Source: Ceratodon purpureus (taxonomy: Eukaryota > Streptophyta > Bryopsida > Pseudoditrichales > Ditrichaceae). From it: a DNA stretch of 64,000 nucleotides. Every line of letters begins with the position of its first letter. Position 1 is the stretch's first letter. The stretch covers positions 9,220,772 through 9,284,771 of the forward strand of contig CM026428.1 of NCBI GenBank assembly GCA_014871385.1. Reading direction: 5' to 3'. This document shows positions 54,632-64,000 of this stretch, in pieces. Under the pieces are notes generated by a model. It was given only the letters and a program-made list of their open reading frames with translations, made no database searches and was not told the DNA's origin. The position numbers were made by a program, and so were the translations under genes.

Positions 54632-57003
54632 TTGTTTTTGTCGCCGGAGTCCCTCAATTACCTTGTACAGCTTCTAGTCGGTAATTTGAAAAACTCATAT
54701 TTCTCACCAGTTTTCTGTCGTTTATCATTTCGTTGAGAGACCGGAAGAATTATTTCGTGATGCGTGTACAGTACCTTGTCGAAGTAGTCACCATCTCCAG
54801 AACATGAAAGCTTTCTCTGTGGAATTATTTTCACCATGTTCGTTTCTGGCCGTGATTGCTAGACTGGCTGCTGTGGCAGCGATTTTTTTTTCAAAATTCT
54901 GTATATTTTACTGGTCAGTGACTGTGAATCTTGTTGAGATCTTGACGGTAGCCAATGTCAGAGCCGTGTGTGTTTTGTCTTCGCTTCAACTTGCTTGATT
55001 CATCTTTTATCAGATCTTACTCCAATTATTGAACTGCCGTATTCTTTTGGAAGCAATGTTTTTGTCACTAATGTCTCTCACTTCACTTTGAGTGTAACAG
55101 GTTTCAATGAATTCTGAAGTTTCCAAAACTAATCCAAGTTATACTTCTAGCATGATGGTTGCATTGCTTGCGCTTCAGAGTTCTTTCTGTTGCAATCAAT
55201 CACTCCTGTCGAGGTGAATAATTAGTGATTACAATCTCCGTGAAGCACAACTTTTCCGTGTAACACAAAGAGTCTTCATTTCCATTGCGACAATCAGAGA
55301 TTACACCTTCAAACTTGACTCCCAAACACCAAGTACAGTCCCGCGTGGAGCTCTAATTTTGCAATATTACTATTCATCCTGAAATGATGTTTCACAGACA
55401 ACCACTTAACCTGTTAGTGAAAGTAATCAGTTCACTTAAGCACCCAAATCAATCAATCACGCCCTTTCAAACCTTAGCATACATTACCTTCAAATGACGC
55501 AACTATGCATTCCTGATCAAGCCAACAACGGTACAGTCTTAAAAACATCCACCCGCGTTCCTTAATGATCATGACTCGCAAACCTCTGATGACAAACGTT
55601 ACTATTACAGACAGTAATTCCACCATTCCAGCAAATCTTCGATGCGTCCACTAACCGTCCGATGGATCCACATTCATTACCATGAAAAGACGTCGATTCA
55701 AAATCCAAATTGCAACTCCTTCAAGACTAGATCAACACCTGCAGGAGTCCTAGTCACAGACAGACACAGTTGCTGGGCCCAGAGCCTTTGGTGCACCACC
55801 TCGAAATAAACAACGGAGTTCGTACATTGCTCATTCAATATTTGTTATGCTCCAACCCGATCACACTGTGCAGGAGGAGCTCGAAGGACAACTGAGAGCC
55901 TCTGCAACGTTACCTGTCATTGTTGCTTGTGAACCGGCCATCTCACCTAACTTACATGCCCCCTCCATGCCACCAAGGCCTGCCCCAGTGACTCGACTCA
56001 AGCAATGGCCCTCCGGTTGTACTAACAGTGACACGAAGTTGATGCCTCTAGTGTCCTTCACTGCAAGTCTTGAGATAAGAATGGTGCGCCCCATGTGGTG
56101 TCAGGATTTGATTACAGCTTCAGAACTTCTCTCCTAATGTGAAGAGTCAAGGCTCCTTGAAGGAATATTTCCCAGTTAATGACCTCATCTGCGACCGGTT
56201 CCTGGATTTCTTTGTCAGACAGCGCACCGCCCGTACATGAAGCTTTCTTTCTTGCAATTACGTGTAGATGATAACCCTATTTGGGTAACAGACACGTTAT
56301 TTTATGTGAAGGCCGATGGTGGCAAAGTGAACTTGGTAATGTAGCTAGGTTTGAGAAAACTGACCAGGTCATTCCATCAAAAACATTCTTGCAGAGTCTG
56401 AGAATAGGTTTCGTTACGGTCTGCGAGGATGTACTGGGCATTGAATAACATGTTGACAGTGGGTCAGAGGTAGCTGTAGAAATACTTGAGTAACAGTGAT
56501 ATCCAGGTATAGATGGTACATGAACTAGGACCCGAGGTACACACACAAATTTTTCACCAATCAGATTCTGCTCATGTGCACGATCACTTGGGTTGCGTTC
56601 ACTCTAACACTAAACCAGATATTACATAATCTGAAGATCTGCAAGCAAGAGCAATATGCTCGGCAGTTGCCAAAATTCAGGCGAGCTAGCTAGCTCCCCA
56701 AATGATTTCTAAGAGATAATTACATATTGTACATCTTCCATGTCACCGAGCAAGGGGAAGGTCTTTTTTTTTATGCAAGAAAACGCTACTGATTTGAGGG
56801 GAAAATTGTCCTACTGGAACCTTCAGAAGCTAGGTGATCTAACTCCTCCTCGAGATCTAACTTCTACAGTATTTAAGGGGACTATGTTCTAACTCCTGTT
56901 CATTTTCTACAGAAATTCTGAAAGGTCCGCTGGTTCTATGAGCCGTTACAAAGTGGACTTGTAGACCTAAACTAAAGATTAAGCACAAGAAAAGGAAGCT
57001 CCA
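54632..57003. other. Intergenic region between the MTERF gene and the TMK kinase
   Basis: The 3' UTRs of two converging genes plus about 2 kb of unassigned DNA. Short frames at 55847-56137 and 55861-56094 are on opposite strands of the same DNA and match no known family. Nothing else is supported. Confidence 0.5.
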
Positions 57004-60000
57004 TTACCGGCCATCGGTGGAAGTAAAGGAGTCTGCAAAGCCCACCGGTCGAACTGGAATACTAGACTTCGTACTATCGTCAAAACGATGGGTCATGGTG
57101 GTGTCACCTTCATATTCTTGCCACCGCTTCAAGGCCTGGGGTAGAGAAAGCTCCAAGTCGTGATCACCGAAACCGGATCCTTCATCGTGACGATGGTCTG
57201 TCGGCTTCCAATGCTCTACTAATGGTGTAAGCACGCTGACTGCATGGCTCATGTCAGGGCGTGAGTATGGCTCGCGAGATGTGCAATGACCAGCCAGCTC
57301 GGCAACTATGCAGAGAGTCCTAAAAGTCTCGTCATCAACGTCGATGGTAGGGTCGATTGTTGAACGAAAATTATCCTTGTTGGCATGCATCAAACGCTGA
57401 AACCAAGTCACCAGATGCATGTTCTCCTCTGACTGTGTTTCATCAAGAGCTCGACGGCCAGTCATGAGCTCCATTAATACCACCCCGAAGCTAAAAACAT
57501 CCGCCTTCGTAGTAACTCGGCCAGTAACTGCACCATTGAGAAGAGTTGAAATCATTAGAATTTGGTCTACAATGTTCAACAATGAAAAAATTGCCAATCA
57601 CTCACTAGTCAATTGTCACGTCATAATAAAACTAAAGATTAAAATTAAAGCTGTCTCGACGGGAGAGCAAATTACCTGCATATTCAGGAGCCAAATATCC
57701 GAATGTTCCTGCCAACCTCGTCTCCACTGAGTACTTTCCTTCCGGAGCAAGCTTGACAAGCCCAAAATCCGATACCTTAGCTCGGAAGTCATCGGTGAGC
57801 AATATATTTGAAGGCTTTAAATCTCTGTGAATGAAGCTCCTTTGCGCTAAATTGTGAAGATATTCTAAGCCGCGAGCTACGTCAAGTGCAATACTTAACC
57901 TCATCATCCACGTAAGCGGCTTTTCTTGTAACTGTTTATAGTCGAAGAGATGCTGAGCTAGTGTGCCTTGTGGCATGTACTCATAAACGAGGAGCCTTTC
58001 ATTGCCATTTGCACAGTAACCCAGAAGGCCCACTAGATGCCGATGCTTCACTTTCGTCAAGACATGAATTTCTGATTGAAACTCACTCAAGCCTTTATTG
58101 CTGACCACAGCTGACTCCATCCTCTTGACTGCAATCTGTGTCCCATCTTCGAGCTCTCCTCTGTAAACTACTCCAAACCCGCCCCGACCGAGAATATTTT
58201 CCTCCGAGAAGTTGTTCGTGACTGCTCTCAGCACTTCGATGGACATAAACATGTTGCTCTGCTCCATAGCCTACTCACCCATGTTCGAATATATATTAAC
58301 ATTCATAATTTGATTCAATTACAATCATACTGCTCATCTAAATACAAACAAAAACTGAAAAAACTATACAGAAAACAATGAGGTCATTTGCAAGATGGAT
58401 CACCTGTTGATCATTTGAAGGGCTGCTGCTTGAACCGCTCGTGGTACCATAGGAGCTGACAGTAGCTTGATGGCTGGCGCTGCTGTTACTATTCGTCATG
58501 ACCTTCACCAAATCGCGCTCAGATCCAGACTCTCCTCGTGGAAATATGGAGATCCCATTCAAGCCGTGTAAATTCTTCTTTTTTCTCTTGCATAAAATAA
58601 ACACCAGAAGGGCAGCAACCAAGACTGCTACCATCCCACCAAGCACGCCACTAATTACTGGCACCATCCCGGCAGCTTTAGATTTGCTACTCTGCACTGC
58701 AATTGTTCCGCTAGGAGCTAGCGCAGATGCATCAGGAGCTGCTCCACCAACCGGACTAGGAGCTGAAGGAGTGCCCGGCACAGTTGGTGTAGGAGTGGCC
58801 CCAACTGGTGGAGATCCAGACACTGGAGGAGATCCAGCCACTGATGGAGATACAGCTACAGGAGGAGATCCAGCAACAGGTGGAGTTCCAACCACTGGGG
58901 CAGGTGCAGCAGTCATGAAAGGGTTCCCCACATAATTGAATGACACAGACGATGAGAATAGAGGCAGAGGACCTGTAAGGTTGTTGTTACTAACATCCAC
59001 GCTTTTGAGCAACGGAAGTGTAGCCAGCTCCGAAGGAACTGGCCCATTAAGAGCATTCTTCGAGAGAACCAACGACTTCAAGGAAGTCAAATTGGCCAGA
59101 GACGGTGAGATTGTGCCCGTGAGTCCGTAAGACTGGAGGATGATGGAGACGACTTCACCAGACGCTGGATCGCAGGCAACACCAATCCAACTTGCGCATG
59201 GATCAGAACCAACCCACGATACAGCAACTTGTTGAGGGTATCCTACCGATGCTAGGAAATCTAAGAGAGAGGACACAGATGAGGAGCATTTCACTCCCCC
59301 TCCGCCGCAGAAGCTTGCAGGGTCATAGTTTGTGGTGACTGCGGACTTGAACGCCGGAAGCTCACCCGAGAGATGATTGTGTAGCATGAGGAATTCAGTT
59401 AACGCGGGTAGGTTAGCAACCCCGAGGGGCAGTCTCCCGACGAGATTGTTGTCGTTGATACGCAGGCTTGTGAGACCAGCAGCGCTATCCAACCCCGAGG
59501 GCACCGGGCCATAGAAATTGTTGACATGCACCCAGAGAATCTGAAGGCTGAGCATTTCACCGACGGGGTCGATGCTTCCATTCATGCCCTGGTTGTTGAG
59601 CTTGAGAACCTGGATGTTGGAGCTTCGAAAAGACTCCGGAATCCCACCCACGATGTTATTGTAAGAGGCTTCCAGTGTCTTGAGCGACGGCATGGTGCCG
59701 AGAAAGGCAGGGAGTGGGCCTGTGATGCTAGCATTGGTGACAGAGAGCACGGTGAGAGTGCCTGCATTCTCAAGGCTGGCGGGTATGGACCAGCCACCAA
59801 CGGCCTTGTTTAGGTTCGGATTGTTTTCGACGTGAAGCTCCAAGATGGAGGACAACCCGTCGAAGCAGCCGGCCGGAGTAGACGTGAAGTTGTTGTCGTC
59901 GAGAAACGCATACTGCAGCATGGACAGCCCAGCCAGCGACGGCATGGCGCCCGTGAAGAAGTTGTAGTTGAGCTCGAGGTACTGCAGAGACGAAAGCTTG

Positions 60001-60269
60001 TTGAGATCCGGCGTCACCTGCCCTGTGAGTCCCAATTGCCGCACCCGGAGCTGCACCACGTTCCCAGCGCTGTCGCATTTCACCATCTTCGCATTCCACG
60101 CACACGGATCCGGATCCGTCCACCCGAGGCGCCCGCTGTTCGTCACCCCAGCCTTGAACGCCTCCAGCACCTTCATATCCCCAGCTGGATCCCCCGCCGC
60201 CAGAACCACAAAGAACACCGCCACCAGCACAATCCCGCACCTCACTCGCCCTCCCGCCATACCTCCCAT
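57004..60269 (-). CDS. TMK: TMK-type LRR receptor kinase
   Basis: Plasma-membrane receptor kinase of the TMK (transmembrane kinase, LRR-IX) family, known in flowering plants for auxin-linked signalling. Three exons in phase: 58404-60269, 57676-58270 and 57004-57527, giving 994 codons (Arabidopsis TMK1 has 942). Signal peptide near residues 8-25 ([15 protein letters not shown]). Two LRR blocks (about 50-300 and 360-440) are split by a Cys-containing island (about 315-358, [10 protein letters not shown] and [16 protein letters not shown]), the family hallmark. A Pro-rich stalk with GSPPV-type repeats spans about 455-505, with the membrane helix at about 535-560. The kinase has [39 protein letters not shown] and [11 protein letters not shown] at 60269 or 60260 may start translation. 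All catalytic motifs are intact. Confidence 0.93.
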
Positions 60270-61936
60270 TCGAAATTCCTAGCCCACACACTCCAACTGA
60301 AATCTCAAACCATCTCTTGGCAATCAACAACCATTGCCAATCTCACTCCCCATACACCACTCCCGCATCAGCACCCCTCCCGGGCACTGAGCCATCCCCC
60401 ACCCACATGACCACCGAATCTCCAAAACCACCCTCACACGAAAAACTCCTCCTGGACCACCAAAAGCCACAATCTCTCGATCATCCTCAATCCTTCCCCA
60501 AGTCACCTGCTACAACCAAACAACCAACACACATTCAATGCCCTGAACGAACACCATCAAATGCCAACCCTACTGACAAACACAGACTCACACTTCAAAT
60601 CCTTAAAGACCGAGTTAAGCTCCCTCCACCTTCAACACCAAACTCCAAAACCACACCTTTGATCTCCAAGACTACACCTTCCTCACTTATTTCTACAAAC
60701 TCAGGCTCCCTGCTGCCAACAAACAAGACTAGAACTCCATAAAATCACAGTTGAATGCTAAAAGAAGAGCACCTGATCATCGAGTTCATGGAGCAGTTAC
60801 TGAAAGTGGGTCATCACCTGATCCAACTTTCAGGTGGGTCAATATGATTCTACGACTCACAGTTGCAAGTGAGGGTGGTGATGATCTTCCAACAAGAAGA
60901 GACGAAAGAGTGACAGACAGGGAGGGAGATAAGTTAAGGAAACATGCAGACGGAAGAGGGAAGTAGTAATTGTGATGAGTGAAAGCAATCCAGGCAAACA
61001 TGCAGTGAGAGTTGAGTGCGGTGATGGAAAGTGCCAGTTGCAGACACACTCATGGCAGCTGCTTGCTGCAGCTGCTGCTGGCTTCAGAGAGATGCTGCTG
61101 GTGCTGGGAGAGGAGTGGAGTGCATCCATGGCAGCCCATGATTCAAGCCAAGCAGGCGAAGGCAAGCAAAGGCGGCAGTTTGGGGGGAGACGGCACTCTG
61201 CCTGCACGGTCACCGGGCGGGTGGGCGGTGGCCCAGTGACCGTGGTTTTGGTAGGTGGGGACGGCTGTGCGGTGGCGTCCTCTCGGGTGGAGGGATTTGC
61301 AGAACGTGTTTATTTTGTTTTGGGTTTTGGAACTGTTGGGCCGTGTGTCCTTTGATCAGGGAGGGTTCTAAGTTATCATAAGGTGCTCAATAATGGTTCA
61401 ATTTTCAGCGTGGGAAATCTCCAGCAAAATTAACACTGCAAATAATTTTCATGTATGGGGAAACTAAGTGAAAAGTTGGAGCAAGTGGAATCATCATTTT
61501 TGGATTCTTCTACAATTAGTTATGAATTTTTTTAGCTGGATTCATAGGTGTTTCTAAAATGATGCCCTAAAATGGCATCCTATAATGTTTGCCATCAAAT
61601 ACATGGTACTGCTGGGTGAGGAAGCAGCGACGCTATCTTGTGAGCCGTGAGCGGTGAGCAGTGAGCGGTGAGCACTAAATTTTCAATTTTTTGGGGAAAA
61701 ATTTGAATTTTTATTTTATTTTTTTGAATTTTTTTGAGAGCAATCAAACAATGGTGAGCAATTTAGGACACTTCGTTGGAATATATGAATGCAAATAAAG
61801 TAGACCCTATAACCGTGGAATCAATCAAATGTGAATGGTTGGATGGGAAAGCTTACTGTTCAAGTCACATACAGAATGTATATCCAATTTTTTTTTAAAC
61901 ATTTTTTTATTGCATTTTTGTGGTTGCGGATACGAG
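60270..61936. other. Intergenic region upstream of the TMK gene
   Basis: About 60300-60740 is C/A-rich on the + strand (G/T-rich in the sense of the TMK transcript), like the region upstream of the LysM kinase. A minisatellite lies at 61641-61676. No gene supported. Confidence 0.5.
61641..61676. repeat. Short tandem repeat (TGAGCNG units)
   Basis: Five units of 7 bp such as TGAGCCG, TGAGCGG and TGAGCAG in a row. Confidence 0.8.
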
Positions 61937-62022
61937 AGAAGAATATTTCCAAGGCATGAAGGAATATTCACCTCTCGGATCCGAGAGGAGAATATTCCTT
62001 CATGCCTTGGAAATATTCTTCT
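61937..62022. repeat. 86-bp almost perfect palindrome
   Basis: The two 43-bp arms are reverse complements with a single mismatch and no loop. The centre is CTCTCGGATCCGAGAG (61972-61987). The DNA could extrude as a cruciform, and a transcript would form one long hairpin. Flanks are AT-rich; no terminal repeats outside it are clear. It could be a fold-back element, a small-RNA hairpin locus or a trace of inverted duplication. Confidence 0.92.
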
Positions 62023-62205
62023 TTTGCTTTCATTTTACCACAAACACATTCGACAGGTGGACAATATATAAATAAATAGTGACCTTTATTTATGTTTTGC
62101 GGATTCCAAATCCATCACAAATCCAAAACAAATCAATTCCGCTATTCATATAATGTATTCTTGAGCTGTATTGGTCACTCAATTTCACAGTATAACCATA
62201 AGAAA

Positions 62206-64000
62206 CTATTGAAGCGGTTCAACAACTTTGGCCATCTCCAGAACACGCATAACTTCGTTGAAGCTGAAGCTGGGGGCGTGCATAAAAGTATCAACCTTGT
62301 AATCCATCTCACATAGATAACGGAAGATATAATAAACATGTTTACAATACTTCCACTGGCCTCTTTTGCCAAGGGTTTCAGAAGTCATTTTCATGAAGTC
62401 GGGGCAAGTACATCCAGGGAAGTCCGTGATGGTGATACAATATATCGTTTCACTTGGACTCTTCAAGGAGATGACGCAACCAAATCCTGGATATGGAATC
62501 GATGTGACACTTGTAATCCAATAGTTGTTCATGAGACCCGCGCTGCTCCACTTGTTGCGGTGGTCGGAGGTAGGAGCGTCAGAACTTCTCCTGATGGCAT
62601 ATCCGTTTCGAGTCGTCGGGTGTGTATCCGGATCAACAGGAACCGGGAAATGACTCCTTGGAAGCGGCATATTAGCAGAAACCTGGAACTGACGACGAGG
62701 TGATAGTACTCCACGTTGTTGGAGTTGGAAGCCGGCCTCTTCAAGAGCCAAAATCTCTTTGATGGTCAGGTTCGTGCCCCTTTTCACAGGCCAAGTCTGC
62801 GGGATAGATGGCCAATCGATCACAAACGACTTCTTCGTGCCCTTCACACATCTATTAATGTCATCGGCGCAAAACCAGAAGTCAGTAGAAATCTGGCGAT
62901 CGGTTCTGAACTCCTTCTTCAGCCCTACATAGGTAGGAGCAGGCGTACCATGCGTACCTCGGCGCACTCGGGTATCGCACTTCTCATTCGTATGAGCCTG
63001 CATTGCTTGGCATTTTCGGTTAGACTTGCCGGACAGTCTGGCAATGTGCCACTTAGAGGGGTCGCAATCTGTCTCCTGCACTGAAGTAGTGTGTTCAACA
63101 CCGGAGTCAGGTTGAGAAAGAGCCTCCTCAATGCGTGCTCTGGTGGATCTCGTGCCATCACGAGGAATGGAATAATTCACAGTATCGTAGCGATGCGAGT
63201 CATGACTAGAACCAGGCGGCAAATCTAACTTCCGTTTCGTAGATCCAAAGATCTCTGCACCTTCCAAGCCTCCTTTCTTCGTTAGTAAATCCTCGGCTCC
63301 CGGGTAGGAATTGACTGCCTCAGCAATCAACTTGGGGTCACCAGAGCGTTGAGCGTGGCGTAAACGAAGTTCGGCTCTGTCCGGACCTTTACCGCCCTTT
63401 CCTCCCTTCAGCCAAGACCGGTAACTTGTGATCTGCATGAATGCTCGGATCATATCATCCACTGTTGCCTCGTACAAACAGGTCATTGTGTTTCCTGATT
63501 GTTGAAGCCATCTGTTATGCACTGTTTCCGCAAGGTTGCAGGAAGGCATGTCGGCTCTCTCGTCAAGGCTAAGATCCTGGGAAATACAATAAAATAGATC
63601 ATGTGATTTTCAGGATTATAGATAAAAAACAAGCTTTGCTAATACTTGATGGAAGGTTTAGAGATGAATGAACTTACAAGCTGCATCGAGCCTCCCCATT
63701 GTCTATACCGATAGTGCCAGAAAACCATCCAATCATTTAGATGACGCCTTCCTTCTTCAGTTGTAGCCCCTGACGAAAGCCACCACCCACGGATGACGTT
63801 GTACTGCGCTTCTGCTTCCTCCTGGGTCTTTGCGTCCTTCCATACTTTGCACAAAGCTTTGTGTTGGTCTTGAAAGCTTGGCAAGATATTCCGAGAAGTA
63901 GCCCTCTGAAGGCACTTTGTCCAGTGGAAAAGACAAGTGCGCTCTCGTTCTTCCATAGGATCATTGGGATCTCCGTTCCCATACACCTTCCGAACAGCGT
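62206..64000 (-). CDS. SWIM zinc-finger protein related to MULE/FAR1-type transposases (5' end outside window)
   Basis: The gene runs off the right edge; two exons are visible, 63678-64000 (open) and 62206-63576, joined in phase. The upstream exon (CLFHWTKCLQRATSR, ATTEEGRRHLNDWMVFWHYR, YRQWGG) and the start of the next (SCNLAETVHNRWLQQSG) have the style of a MULE-type transposase C-terminal region. The last ~100 residues contain a SWIM finger: CTCPDF, then WKYCKHVYYIFRY, fitting CxCx(n)CxH. A long, polar, variable middle part separates them. It may be a domesticated transposase-like regulator, as FHY3/FAR1 are, or the gene of a plain DNA transposon. The frame is intact for 457 codons in the last exon. 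No terminal inverted repeats were seen on the visible side. Confidence 0.7.

Noticed and set aside
55847-56137. Opposing short frames on both strands
   Set aside because: They overlap each other, show no motifs and have no exon partners that I could find.
60317-60742. 141-codon + strand frame rich in Pro, Ser and Thr
   Set aside because: Same compositional effect upstream of the TMK gene; no recognisable domain.

Overview
The window looks like nuclear DNA of a land plant, probably a bryophyte such as a moss. The genes have many short GT-AG introns. Plant-only families are present: TMK, LysM and LRR-VIII-type receptor kinases, an MTERF5-type organelle protein and a plant-type alkenal reductase. 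Plant-type TTTAGGG repeats also occur. The species call is inference; no search was run.

Layout, left to right. At 425-700 there is a small terminal-inverted-repeat (TIR) element, followed by an OTU-family cysteine protease gene on the + strand (1036-3454 and a little beyond). Next come two tandem copies of a minus-strand LRR receptor kinase gene (4460-10670 and 19624-26573). They lie inside a segmental duplication of about 7.3 and 8.0 kb, separated by about 8 kb of AT-rich DNA that holds a decayed hAT-type transposase. The second copy carries an extra LRR exon and a 151-bp TIR element. After this come an NADPH-dependent alkenal double-bond reductase (27768-29603, minus) and a CERK1/LYK-type LysM receptor kinase (31200-35372, minus).

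From 38 to 50 kb the DNA is made of nested mobile elements. A Ty3/Gypsy-type element (38215-47090, minus strand) has a long pol frame that looks whole, but no LTRs that I can find. Its gag/leader end is a tandem array of 1,425-bp units, it ends in about 50 bp of telomere-like repeats, and a 15-bp direct repeat flanks it. It sits inside an older TIR element. Two relatives of that older element lie just to the right, in opposite orientation to each other.

The right part holds an MTERF5-like organelle gene-expression factor (52674-54631, plus; three exons, 506 codons), a TMK receptor kinase (57004-60269, minus; three exons, 994 codons), an 86-bp almost perfect palindrome (61937-62022), and the 3' part of a SWIM zinc-finger gene related to MULE/FAR1 transposases that runs off the right edge.

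Four of the eight host genes are membrane receptor kinases: two tandem LRR types, one LysM and one TMK. This suggests a stretch rich in cell-surface perception genes rather than a co-regulated pathway. The strongest unusual signal is the capped, LTR-less Ty3-like insertion with its tandem gag array. Next are the palindrome and the LRR exon difference between the duplicated receptors.
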